From positions 3,683,501 to 3,747,500 of the forward strand of contig CALNXK010000016.1 in assembly GCA_942486035.1 (NCBI GenBank): a DNA stretch of 64,000 bases, in the 5' to 3' direction. This DNA is from Porites lobata (taxonomy: Eukaryota; Cnidaria; Anthozoa; Scleractinia; Poritidae). Positions 1 to 11,089 of the stretch are shown here, in pieces. The position numbers and the translations under genes are program-made. Position 1 is the first letter of the stretch. Every line of letters starts with the position of its first letter. The notes beneath the pieces are model-generated. The model was not told where the DNA came from, did not search any database, and saw only the letters and a list, made by a program, of their open reading frames with translations.

Positions 1-1433
1 TAAGGGCAGTCAGGCTTGAAGTCCAAGCTTCTTTGCAAGCAATCTCGGCAAAACGTGTGGCCACAAGTTGTGGTGACTGGTTGAAAGAGAACACTGTAGC
101 ATATCTCGCACGTCAAATCGTCCTTTTCTCGCCTAATGGACTCTTGAATCGAGTCTTCACACGTTGTCGTAATGGCTTCTTGCTTTAAGTCTCCCTCCTT
201 TCTCATAATAAATGTTCCACCCGCGTTTTGATTGGAAAGTTTTACGCGTTTTGATGGGAAGGTATTTTCTGGTGTGGACGATAGAGTACATTTTTCTGAT
301 GGACGTTTTAGATCAGCCTGTTTTCCCTGGTAAGAATCAGGCCGAACAGAAGAAGGATTGCTGCTGATGATTGAGTTCGTGCTTTTTAAAACACGTGAAT
401 TCTTTTCAATATTGTCACTTTCCGATTCGTTACATACTTTATTTTCCGTGTTTTTGGAACGTTCGCTTGTCAACTCAGTCGCATAGTGTTCCGCGATTCC
501 CTCTTTACCAAGAACACACCTTTCCGATCGTAAAACCTCAGTCAGACTCGACAAAAGCTGTACGTAATATTCCGAAGTGGTCGAGTCAAGAGCAACACAG
601 CGCCCGAAATTTAATGCAGCTTCCTCGTGGTTGTCCATAGCGACCGAAATCAGCCCTCTCTGATAGAAGGCCTGAGGAAGAAAAGGCCTTAGCATGCAAG
701 CCAATTCAGCGTCTTTCAGGGCCTGGCCGAACATTCCCATCTGATATAGCGCTTGACTTCGCCACTTTAATGCCTTAAAATTCAAAGGTGAATTTTTTAG
801 AACACCCGACAGAGTTTCAACTACTTTTCTTTGTTCTCCATTTTGTAGTCTGCCCCGCTGGATATCTTCCAGTTTCTTCACTTCACTTTCATATTCGTGC
901 GGAAACCATTTTTGAATCAGATAAGTAACAAGTACGTTTACAGAACGCTGCTGTATATTGCTTTTAGATCCACATTGTGTACAATCGATGTTAGCCAGAA
1001 TCTGATCAACATTGTCCGACAACATGCAGTCCTTACATAACGTGTGTCCACAGGTTAACGTGATAGGTGCAACGTAAAAACAGCTACAAAGCGGACAGTG
1101 CAATGATGCTTTTTCCTTGCATCTCATCATTTTATTTGCTTTCTCTTTCAGAAGAGCTCGCCTTTGAAAATCCACTATCGAGCAAGCTATTGTTGGTTTT
1201 ACCATTTCTATACAACTGCCACTAGCCATATCAAAAGAATGTCCTTGAAAAATTTCGTGTATTTCAGAGTCACACTGTGGCTGCTGGCTTTCCCTTGACT
1301 GCCTACCATGACTGATTTTCTCTGCGCCTTCGTTTAGGTTCTCCTCCGTGAGCGAAAACTGTGGCTCTTCTTTGGGACGCTGCTCCCCTGATCCTGAACT
1401 GAGCTCGCTGTAAGCTTCCAACGGCTCCGTCAT
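1..1433 (-). CDS. LONRF: LONRF-type RING/TPR/RING E3 ubiquitin ligase, N-terminal half (cut by window edge)
   Basis: One uninterrupted frame of about 478 codons runs from an ATG at 1433 to the window edge. A first C3HC4-type RING begins at about residue 113 (CPLC, then TCGHTLCKDC, then CTQC). A TPR-like helical repeat region covers about 220-285 (ALYQMGMFGQALKDAELA). A polar linker follows, then a second RING begins at about 442 (CEICYSVLFQPVTTTCGHTF) and is cut at the window start. RING-TPR-RING order with a C-terminal LON-like domain is the known LONRF architecture; the LON part would lie outside the window. The family are RING E3 ligases, and this role is inferred from domains. No intron is visible in the part present. 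The start is the first ATG of the open frame and fits the usual distance to RING1. Which LONRF paralogue this is cannot be told. Confidence 0.9.
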   Translation of the reverse strand, partial: MTEPLEAYSELSSGSGEQRPKEEPQFSLTEENLNEGAEKISHGRQSRESQQPQCDSEIHEIFQGHSFDMASGSCIEMVKPTIACSIVDFQRRALLKEKANKMMRCKEKASLHCPLCSCFYVAPITLTCGHTLCKDCMLSDNVDQILANIDCTQCGSKSNIQQRSVNVLVTYLIQKWFPHEYESEVKKLEDIQRGRLQNGEQRKVVETLSGVLKNSPLNFKALKWRSQALYQMGMFGQALKDAELACMLRPFLPQAFYQRGLISVAMDNHEEAALNFGRCVALDSTTSEYYVQLLSSLTEVLRSERCVLGKEGIAEHYATELTSERSKNTENKVCNESESDNIEKNSRVLKSTNSIISSNPSSVRPDSYQGKQADLKRPSEKCTLSSTPENTFPSKRVKLSNQNAGGTFIMRKEGDLKQEAITTTCEDSIQESIRREKDDLTCEICYSVLFQPVTTTCGHTFCRDCLQRSLDFKPDCP

Positions 1434-3257
1434 TAGCGATAAGTTATAAATACTCGGCCGTAATAAAATTCAAATTCAACCGAACAGGTAGAAAAATATT
1501 CATTTCAACTCTTCTTCCACCGTTACAGCTGTTTTGTAACTGATAAATACAGTACTGTGGCCGAAAACGACAAATGGTGTTTCAAAGCACTTCTTGCTCA
1601 AAAGAAGGAAGTAACTTGACATTCATTCGGCGCAGAATGAGTGAAAATCATTGTGTTTCAGTTTTGATTACCGGCTGTGGTGCTTTACTTGTACTTATGT
1701 AATCGTTCTTATATAATCACGCGTGCATGACCGTACTCACGTGTTTGATAAACAGAATTTAAATTAGGCAGTGTAGACACCAGTAAACTACGGCCATCTC
1801 AACTGTCCGTCAGTCCTTTTTTTGCGCACTCTTTTGATGATGTAAAAGATAAATCTTGGCAAAAATCATATTTACTTCTTCGCTAAGAGATTCACTTAAG
1901 GTTCTAAAAACAAACAATATTATGAAACTGGCGTAAATTACGTAACCATCCACACGTGGTTTTGTCTCTGTACAGGAAATTTAAAAAAAGTGCGAGAATA
2001 TTCAAAGGGATGAACAAAAGAAACAATGGACTTGAGCATGCCAATAAAGTTTTAAAATGTCATGATCTAAACGCGAGTAACTTTGACAGCTTCTATCAAA
2101 CACTATTATTTCAATGACATGTTTTGAAATATGGTAAGCTGAGAACAAACCTACTTGTCTGTATTATTTTTAACGAAACCAAACGTTATCAGAAATGACC
2201 AAAAATGCTTAAGATACATTAAAAGTATGGTGTTCGTTTTGTATGTTGTTTTGTAGAACACCTCTAGAGTAGACAGAGTATAACGGTGCTTTTCCGGGCT
2301 TGGTTTTCCTTACTCGACTATGTCCGATATCGCAGATTTATTACTTCAGTTTTTGCAACTCGCATACTTATGACTAATGATTAATCAGCTTAAGAATGTT
2401 ACCTACCAAAGCATTTTCATATCGTGCGGACACGCACAACTACTGTCAGTCTTACAGACATGCGAAAATTTAACGAACGACAAGGAAAGAAGGCACAAAA
2501 AAACCGATTGCCATGTTTTGTTTTTCTGTTTTTTGCTCTTGCCTCATCATAGGCTTTCTTACATGTAGCTGGTAGTGGGATTTTATTTACAGTGACGTAA
2601 CAACACCGCCAAATATGTCTAAAATACTTAGTGAATGTGTATCCTCCTTTCACATTTCTCAAAATAGTAAAAGAGCCTCTTGTCGTTAAAAAATGCTCCC
2701 GCCCAAGAAAAAGGTGTTGGCAAATGGCGACGGAAAGTTTGCAGTTTCACTGAGAACTTTTTTTTGTATACTTTTAAAATGTTTAGTAAGTCAGGTGCGT
2801 ATTAATAATGTTTCAAACTTAAACAAAATTACGACCTCAGCTTTGAAGTACTGTGCCTAACATTAATTTGTAAACTCGTTTGATGGCGTATAATTATTAA
2901 TGCACAGTGGACGCACAATAAGGGCACGAGAGCGACACGCGCGAGGGAAGAGGACATGCGCGGGAGAATTTTTCTCCTTGCAGCCTTCGTCGCCATTTCT
3001 TAAGCCCCTGCTATAAAGACTTTGTTTCGCAGATTTTATTAACCCTTTAAGCCCCAATACCCACATACAAATTCTCCAGAATGGTCTTCTTACATTTGCT
3101 TAAAGCTGTAAAGAATTAGCTGATAAAGATGGAAGCATTTTCCCGAAGGTGATCATTTCATTAACTCACGCAATCTTTTCTCTTGCAACCTCTTTACGTA
3201 AATATTGGGATTGGCGAGAAAATCCCCAGGAACAAGGATGATGCTCGCATTCATGAT
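1434..3257. other. Intergenic stretch 5' of LONRF, no gene recognised
   Basis: AT-rich sequence upstream of the LONRF start. Open frames here are short, overlap each other on both strands and carry no recognisable domain. An AATAAA on the minus strand (plus-strand tttatt at about 3036-3041) lies downstream of the possible acidic exon at 3414-3607 and could serve it. I see nothing else. Confidence 0.4.
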
Positions 3258-3258
3258 A

Positions 3259-3395
3259 CAGTCGAACCTCCACTAATTACCATCTCACAACGGCCAGTTT
3301 TTTTGGTGGACAGTCCATACATTGACTCTTGCTTAAACCTCTCAACAACGGCCATCTCTCTACAAACGGCCACTTTCTTCTGTCCGCAGAAGAGG
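3259..3395. repeat. pogo/Tigger-like MITE fragment ('CAGTCGAACCTCCACTAA' family)
   Basis: It starts with CAGTCGAACCTCCACTAA directly after a TA and contains 'cctctcaacaacggcc' and 'ctacaaacggccac' words. The same words occur in the complete element at 4019-4169. The right end is not clearly closed, so this is probably a truncated copy. TA target duplications and CAGT-type termini are known for pogo/Tigger elements; the assignment rests on that resemblance. Confidence 0.6.
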
Positions 3396-3413
3396 GACAA
3401 GTGCATTTACTTT

Positions 3414-3607
3414 TTAATCAGAATCATCATCATCATCAATGTCTTCATGGACAAATCCGTCATCATTATCGTCATCATCCTGGGTGTCATCTTCGTCGTC
3501 TTTGCCATCATCAACATCATCATCATCATCATAATCATCATCATCGTAATTTCTGATTTCTGGTTTTTCAATCGCAACCGTCAAGACCCTCGGTTTAGAT
3601 GGTTGCG
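3414..3607 (-). CDS. Candidate Asp-rich terminal exon (possible alternative 3' end of gene A)
   Basis: An open minus-strand frame runs to a TAA at 3414. It encodes about 40 mostly acidic residues with Asp runs broken by Glu, Lys, Gly, Thr, Gln, Asn and His. Both GAT and GAC codons are used, unlike a pure (GAT)n microsatellite. A pyrimidine-rich acceptor ends in AG at 3609-3608, and splicing there would enter the frame in phase 1. That is the phase at which the second cysteine module of gene A could leave at a GT at 5418-5417. Gene B ends in exactly such a phase-1 acidic exon. Alternatives: a free-standing 79-aa ORF starting at 3653 with a hydrophobic N-terminus, or a chance ORF over a trinucleotide repeat. 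Joining it to gene A would give 1353 aa in one frame. No transcript evidence is available. Confidence 0.35.
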
Positions 3608-4018
3608 CTTCAAATTTGCATAAGAGAAAAACATGGAAACAAAACCACCACATAAAAAAGTTGCTTCAAGCTGAACTTTTTTGCTTTGTATTGAACTTAT
3701 GCGGGCAATCCTTTTTAAACTTTACTTACCTGTAAACATTCTGTTCCTGTGTGTAAAGTAGGAATAAGTCCTTGGCTTAAACGCTAATGGGGTCTTAGAC
3801 AACCTTGATCGAAAACAATACAAACAATCAGCTGCAAACACTAGCACAGAACTGGTATATTTTATGTATCGCAGTATTTTGATCAGTACACTGGCCTCTC
3901 CGACCAAACCAAATATAGCGACTTTGGCCTGTAAAGTAAGTAAAGGGTAGTGCAGAAAGCAAAACGAGAAGGGCGTGTTCATTTCATGAAATCCTTTCCA
4001 AAGTGGTCTAAACATGTA

Positions 4019-4169
4019 CAGTCGAACCTCAACTAACGGCCATATCTCTACGTTGTGACAACGATCAGTTTTTTTGGCGGACAGCCTATACATTTATTCT
4101 TGTTTAAACCTCTCTACAACGGCCAGTTTCTTCTGTCCCCAAGGTGGCCGTTGTGGAGAGGTTCAACTG
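4019..4169. mobile_element. Complete 151-bp pogo/Tigger-like MITE with TA target duplications
   Basis: The left terminus CAGTCGAACCTCAACTAACG and the right terminus, read in reverse as CAGTTGAACCTCTCCACAAC, are near-identical inverted repeats. TA flanks both sides (4017-4018 and 4170-4171). There is no coding capacity. It belongs to the same family as 3259-3395. Confidence 0.75.
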
Positions 4170-4171
4170 TA

Positions 4172-5326
4172 CTTTGTATTTTACAACGTTTCCAAGAAAG
4201 AAGAGCAGCAAGGGTGAGGGTGACTTAGTTGTGAGAGCAGTCGCCTCCCACCAGTGTGACCGGCTCATATCCATTTGTAGGCTGAGTTTATGGTTGGTTC
4301 ATGCCCTTGCTCTGAGAGCACGGGTACTCCTGTCACGCCCTTTCTTAAAACAATAAAACAATATCTTGAATTATAGCACATAAACATCACTGAAATACCA
4401 GCTGAGCCTTCGCGGTAGGCGAAAACGTGACATCTTCACCGTTGCTGTGGTTACATAATAAATAACCCCTTTCACAGCAATCACTAAATTAAAATGTGAT
4501 GGTTTGGTATTTCTTTGGCATTTTTCTAATAAATAGAACAATAGACGGCCGCTGGAGATACCAAATTTCGCGAGCAAGAGAAATATTCTTTAACCCTCGA
4601 AGAGAAATTTCGTATCTCCCCAGGGGATGCTCCTCTTCCAATTTTTGGTTTTCAACACGTGACAAGGCGACCATGTTGGTGGCAATGCAATAAAATTCTT
4701 TAGCTCCCAGAGGAGAGAAATGCTTTTGTCCTTGACCATCAACACGACCGCCGTGACGTCACCTGCAAACCACCAATAATACATATCTCCTACGGGTGTA
4801 CCTTAATGCCGGCTGCCTTACAGAAGGAGAAAGCACTTGGTACCAGAGGCGCGTAAATGATGGCATCACCTCACTTGCCAGGGTTACCGGGAGTTGTTTG
4901 TTATAACTTAGTTGATTCCAGCTCTGGTAGCTTTTGATCTGATCGACTCGTACAGCGCTACCAACTGATAAGACACATAAGAGACAGACTTGGCAGTTAT
5001 TTTATTAAGAATATATTTTATACGAGAAATTGGTCCAAAAGTAAAGAACAAGAAAAAGAGTGTCCCAACCATGGTATGGGAGTGCGGTTGTCCTTACATC
5101 CGAGGCGTGTTTGTACGTCTCAAGCGCATCATTATTCACTACTTATTGTGTATAGTTGGTCCTTAAATGTAAGGGTGCAGTCGGATATGATGTCAGGGTT
5201 GATCAGGAACGTTACCCTTAGCAGAACTTAATTGAGAGCCGCTCTCCAACCGTGGAGGCTTTAAAGGACTGTTCATTTGATATTGTTGCCAAACCCATGA
5301 CACGATGTGTTAAACACTAGATCTTC
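4172..5326. other. Noncoding stretch including probable 3' UTR of gene A
   Basis: It lies downstream (minus strand) of the read-through stop of gene A at 5327. It contains the AATAAA at 5001-5006. A small local inverted motif (ctttaaccctcgaagagaaat / attctttagctcccagagga) lies at about 4590-4720. I see no convincing coding exon here. Confidence 0.4.
5001..5006 (-). terminator. Possible polyadenylation signal for gene A
   Basis: A canonical AATAAA on the minus strand, about 320 nt downstream of the TAG at 5327-5329. It supports the read-through (non-spliced) end of the last gene A exon. Confidence 0.4.
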
Positions 5327-8300
5327 CTATAGCAAGTGTTTGTGTAGTGCATGTCTGTGAGTGTAAATATAATTTTGTAACCTGACAATTTTGCAAAGTA
5401 AATGGCCAATGCGGGTACCTCGACATCGCAATGGTATTGATCGTGTGTCAATTCCAATGAACACAGGTCTGCAATTGAAGTCAACGACACACTGGTCTCT
5501 GATTTCCCAGCACCGCTCGGAGAGGCAGGGATTGAAGTTACAAATTACATCAGGAATGCGAGAATACAGCCCGTTCTTTCCTATAAAAGTTTAAATAAAA
5601 TTGGCTTAGAAATTTATAGTTCGAATTATGGCATGTTTGGGTGCACCATCCACTAGGTTGCTGTGACTGAGAAGAGGAAATCCCTGGAATCCCTTGTTTA
5701 AGAAAAGTATTGCTTGATCTAAAGATGACTACGTTACATAAATGTTAGAGTTCGCACATCTACTTCACCGGAATAAAAATGTATTGAGCATTTAACGATT
5801 AAGACTTCGTAGATTACTCTCTTCGAAATTAAGAAAGTACTAAATATGTAGTACGAGAAAGGTAAAGGAGACGATATATTAACTAAGATCTTACTATTAC
5901 TTGCCTTGCATGACCATGAGACACATAAATCCGGCACCCTCTCTAGACCTTCCTGGCCTGAGTGGACTCCCTTGACGGTGCTTACAAGATGCGCTTATTT
6001 TGACGTAACCAGTTACCTACCTTTGCACTTTGGGAGCATATTGCCTTCGGCGTCGAAGAAGACCGGGTTGCAATCAAAATTGACAATACATTTTGCTGCT
6101 GGTTCATACAAACAGCCAACTTCTTCGCAAGGATTAAACTCGCAGAGTGATTTAGGGTCTACTTTAGCAACGTGAATACCTATAGTAAATTTAGAGAAAT
6201 CAACTTAGATGAAAAACTTCTAAGGTAGTAATGAAGATTGTTCACTCTGTCCAGTCTTTTTATTGCAGCCGAAAAACTCTGTTATCGAATGTTCCAGCAC
6301 GACGTTAATAATAATAATAATACTTTAATTATCCTCTCCCCTTGTAGGGCTTTTCAGGGATATTGAAACTAATTTAAATGAGACATAACATGGTTAAGAA
6401 TCCCAACTGGTCGGATGCTAACCAGTTAGCTAAGTGAGGCCGAGAATTGGACTCGGGACTACCGAAAACAAATCCAGCTAACGGTCAGACCGGGAATTGA
6501 ACTCGGGGCCTCCGAATTTCAAGTCCAGCGCCCTTACCGCTCGGCAACGCCGCCTCCTATAAGACTACGAACTACTCCTATAAGACCACGACGTTCCCGT
6601 GCTCTCTAAAACAAAACAAACAAGCAAAAACGGTCCCGCACTAAGCTGGCAAGCTTGCAGTTGCACGCTTTTTGATATTTCGTGGACACCTCACGCAAAG
6701 GTCTTATGTGTAATGCCCACCTCTGATGGAGTGAATATTGAATAAGGGTATTTTTCAATGTACACTTACCCTTGAGAATATTTATGCACTTAATGTTGCC
6801 GCACGATCTTGTTTCTTGCATGTCACTCTGATCGCACTTCCTTCCTCCATGTAGAGGTTCTGGATTGTTGCATTGACGATGGCGCTTGCTCACCCCTCCT
6901 CCGCAAGTCCTTGAACATTGGCTAAACTCTGACCACTTACTCAGACCACCGTTGACTAGAAATAGACGCAGTACATTTAATTTATACATCGGAAGTATAG
7001 ACACACGTGGAGAAGTAACTCCTGACGAATCCCTAAGAACGTCTGCGTAGGAGCTTATCTATAGGTTTCTTCGTAGAGATTATAGAATGAAAGTCTGGCA
7101 GATACTTTACATGAGGTCTACTTCATACAAGGTTTTAGCTGTACATTGTCCCGAAGACATGTAATGTTTCGTCATGTGTAAAATGCGAAATGTGGTGGCA
7201 TAGTTATTGATACATACATACCTGGACAAGGCTTATTCGCACATGTTTCTTGCTGCTCACCGCCGACGTCGCATTCTCTAATCTCGCGCGAACCATTTAT
7301 GCATCTGTACTGAGTTCTTCTCCTAGTGGCTTTATTGCCACAGGACGCTGAACAGGGTGACCACTCGGACCACACAACTGTGAGATTCCCTTTATCAGGC
7401 GCTGTCAGTAAAGTTATTAGTATTGTTAAACGTCGTACGTGTCATTAAACCTTTTACCTCGAACAGTACCATCGACAAAGCGGAAAATTCAAATTTCTTT
7501 TTGTGAAATGCTGAAAAGCGAACGATAAGATATGAAATTCATGCCATAAAAGACTACGTAGGTGACATTTAAATATTCCACCGTGGGATTTATTATCAAC
7601 AGAATAAAAAGGTTTAAATTCCCTTGCATAAAAAGCCCTGGGCCTTTAAACTATAAAAAGGCTTTTTTTTTTCTGTCTTTTTTAATCGAAGAACTCTACT
7701 CCTACTTGTTCTCTTCATGCAAACATTTAATCTTTCGTGAACCAACCATCTCTTAAAATTATATTGCTTTTGCACAAGAGTAATTTGTCACTAGTAGGCG
7801 CAGTGCAATGTACTCTATAGCCTGATCTCGAAACTCAGACATTGGACATAAAGGGGAACTTTGCATCGTGGAATCATGGCTTACCTTGTTCGACGTACTC
7901 AGTCAATTCAACTTCATCTGGTCCTAGTTTTTGCACCAGAGTTTGCGTTTGAGAATATTCTCCTATAAGATCCGCTCCTTCCTGGGTGGGTATATTCGGG
8001 TTAACGTCATTTACATCATGATGCATTGTTAGTTTTGAAACTGTTGGGGGTTTTGTTATAATCACGCTATTCCCACCTTTATTTTGAAGCTTTTTCGTCA
8101 GTCTGAATAGTGGACGACTCCCAAACGCGGAATCATTATGCGAAGCATTCAGATGAAGATTACTAGAAGTCTCTGGCTTGATTCCTTCGAACTTGGGATG
8201 TACAACAGAAGCTGCAAGAACAGCTAATGGGTTAAAAGTGACTTTTTGATGACATCCAAGTTCGTTTTGGTGCTTCAAATGGTGATTACTACAGTTTTGA

Positions 8301-11089
8301 ATTTTTGTAGAAGTCGCTACATAAGACATGCTCGATGCTGCACGATGTTTTGAAGAGTGGTTAGCTGGAATTTGCGTTTGTCCGACCTCTGGTGATTGCT
8401 CATGCAGACGAAAGTTCGTTATTTTGTTGACTCTTGTTTCCTTTGTGACACCCTGTTTTTCATTCAAAGGTTTTTCCCCTTTTTCTTTTGAAGTGGAGGA
8501 ACTTTCCTCCTGCTGTTTTCGTCGTCCCTCCTTCAGGTGTTTTTGATTGTCATTACCGGAATCTAACTTTGTAGTTGCAAGGTAGTCTTTGAAGAAGTGT
8601 TTGATTTGATCGGTAAGGAAGACCGAATTATTAGAAGTCAATTTTTGCTGACACCCATTCTCAATAAGTCTCGCGGCCCCATTTAAGTTGACCGAGCTGC
8701 AGTTTGGATGTGTTTTAGAATTCTTTGAATAAGCCATCTTTAGCTTTAGAAGTCGCGGCCTCTTAACTTGAAAATTTTTAAGAAGCAACATCGCTTTCCC
8801 AGCTTCTTTGTTCTCCTGATTGTGGTAATGGTCTTTATTTTTCCCTGTTTGATTTGGCTGAGCAATCTTTATGTCGACTTTTCCATGTGGAAACAGGTAC
8901 ACGTTCTCTGTGTGATCGTGCACCTTTTGCTTCTGTTCAAGTTGCCCTTTTCCAAGGTTTGTTCCGTTGCTATTATTCCCATTCAGTATTTGTTTATATA
9001 CTTTGCTTTGTTTTTCAAGAGGCATGTGATGTTGTGGTCGCAAATGAGGATGCTTCTGTTCTCTTAAGAAACTCCTCAGTCGTTCGAAACTCAATGTTTT
9101 TATGATGTCATTTCGCAATTTCTCAAGCTCTTTTTGGCTCACATTTTTCATCAATTCAGTCAGGCCGAGTTCAAAAGCATTATCAATGTTTTGATGTGCG
9201 CTTTTCTGTTGCATTTGGTGAGGTACTGCTTTTAGTGCATGTTGCTTTTGGTTTTTTATGGTTCCCTGTTTTCCTAGATCGTTATGATGTTGCCGTTGAG
9301 TTGTCTGGTTATGTTCTCCCGAGAAATCAGTCTTCAGTCGTTTTGAGTGTAGTGCTTTCAAGATGTCGTTCTTTAGGTTATCAAGTTCTTTTCTACTAAC
9401 ATTTTTCATTAACTCAAAAAGACGAATCTCAAGAGCTCCCCCTTCATTTTTAGTCAAGTTTTCCTCTGTCTTAGAGGAAAACTTGATTCTTTGAGTCTGT
9501 CTGAGAATCTTTGAGTCACTTTCCTTTAACTGAAGTTCTTTGTGTTTACTTGCCGTTTTCCACCCGCTGTAAATCGATAGCTGGAGCCGTTTTCCCTTGT
9601 CATATGAAGGCGAGCGAGAAGTGTTTGTCAGTCCTATTACGTTTCTCATGTCATTTTCATCGGATCTGTTAGCCTGGAAAAAATTTAAAACTCTCTGCAT
9701 ATTTTCCAAAATGTGCTTGTCGCTTTTGTTTGTTGCATTATTTCTCCCCATGGTTTTATTTGTATGAGTCACATTGTTTGATCCGAGGTCATTATTTGTA
9801 TCATTAACTGGAAAATTGAAGGTTTTAAAGAACCTTATTAAATCGTACAAATGTTTCGTAATTGTAGGATTAAGTCTCATCATCGGGGTGGCCGACGGAT
9901 TAGTCAGGTTAAAAGCAGACGTATCTTTAGTATCATGGACTACCTTCAGAGCGGGTAGCTGATTTGGCTTGTTATTAGAATTGCGAGGATTTTCTTTAGA
10001 GGAATTGCTGTTACTAGAATTCTGCGGTATTTTTGCAGGGTCTATTATGTTCGTTTTTTCATTCAGTTCTACGCTATCACTTCCTTGGGTTTTTCCGCAA
10101 TTGTCTTGCAACCTCAGTGTTTTGGTACAGTTCTTGTCAATTTTCTGCTCAGCAGCTATAGAACCAACTTGAGTTCTGTTGTAAAGGGTTGTAATCTGCA
10201 CTTCAGTTGGCTGCTGTGATCCCGTCGTGTTCGCCGAAGAAAGAACTTTCCCGCTGACACTATAATTGCTTTTTGTTTGATATTGTTCTTTTGATTTTGA
10301 TTGACTTTTCCCTTCTGATTGAGGTTTCAGGGGCAAAATGCTCCCGTTCTCCTTTAAAGGTAAATCCTTAGACACGTTGACTGACTGTGGTGCATCGGAT
10401 AGACTCTTGGACGTTCCTTTGATAGTTTTCGTTGACCAGTGTGCTTTCTTGGTTTTCCGGGTTGGGCTAAAAGTAATATCCTTCTCAGGAATCACGCGAA
10501 TCAGATTAGACGATTTATCTAGCCCTATCGTAGAAATGAACTTGTCGAAATCGTCATGGGCGCTTGACCCATTGCGCTCCTTATTTCTGATTAATATCCC
10601 TTGTTTACCAGGAATGGAAACCCTTGGAACTATAATTGACTTGAATGTATGTTGTCTTTTTACACTTTCTTTTGTATTTATGTGACCGTTTTGCCGGTTA
10701 GGCATCAGTGAGGCATACCGGTTGTTTCGTTGAGCCTTATAAACAGTCTCCGGAACGAAAGAATTGTTGCTTTCCAGAGAGGATTTTGAGGCTTTTCTGT
10801 TTTTCAATTCATTGCTACCACCCTGAGACTCATTGTGGTCGGTTTCGTCCACAAATTCAACGAGTGATTCAGGCGCTGGCTCAGCAGGTAATAAATCAAA
10901 AGGTTGAGCTTTGTTGTCATCCACCACCTCTATTACTTCTTCGTTCGAGACAGATGGTTGATGGTTTTCATTTCTTCGAAACATCAAGTCTTTTGAGTCC
11001 ATACTTTTTTCAACTTGGGCAAAGTCTTTTTGGCCTATTGCAATAGAAAGAAGAACAGCATGGAAGACCCTCATAGTTAGATAAAACAA
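5327..11089 (-). CDS. Gene A: secreted protein with long low-complexity region, two TSP1 and two six-cysteine modules
   Basis: Five exons: 11089-7885, 7377-7222, 6955-6770, 6179-6021 and 5580-5327. All have GT-AG borders and all junctions are phase 1. They join without a stop to 1319 aa. Exon 1 begins with a probable signal peptide (MFYLTMRVFHAVLLSIAIG; a second Met at residue 6 is equally possible). About 1050 Asn/Lys/Ser/Gln-rich residues follow. These contain a duplicated helical motif near residues 555 and 640 (FELMKNVSRKELDNLKNDIL and LTELMKNVSQKELEKLRNDI) and many N-x-S/T sites. Exon 2 (WSEWSPCSASCG) and exon 3 (WSEFSQCSRTCGGG) are TSP1 modules. Exons 4 and 5 carry a C-x-F-N-P-C...C...C...C-x-P-V-F...C module shared with gene B. 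A weak donor (GTACCC) at 5418 could instead splice exon 5 to the acidic exon at 3414-3607. It is probably an extracellular matrix or adhesion protein. Its function is unknown. Confidence 0.8.
6306..6556 (-). mobile_element. tRNA-derived SINE in an intron of gene A
   Basis: Read on the minus strand, a tRNA-like head carries an A-box-like GCGTTGCCGAGCGGTAAGG and a B-box-like GAGTTCAATTCCCG near 6555-6480. It is followed by a second degenerate copy of the B-box region, a SINE body and a short ATT/ATA-rich tail near 6306-6325. Head-body-tail order marks it as a SINE rather than a tRNA gene. It lies between gene A exons 3 and 4, in the gene's sense direction. Confidence 0.7.

Noticed and set aside
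3183..3623. 146-codon plus-strand ORF over the ATC-rich tract
   Set aside because: Ile runs from a trinucleotide repeat plus a MITE fragment. The minus-strand acidic frame is the more coherent reading.
8328..11046. Numerous plus-strand ORFs opposite gene A exon 1
   Set aside because: They are shadows of the real minus-strand exon; none has a domain or splice context.
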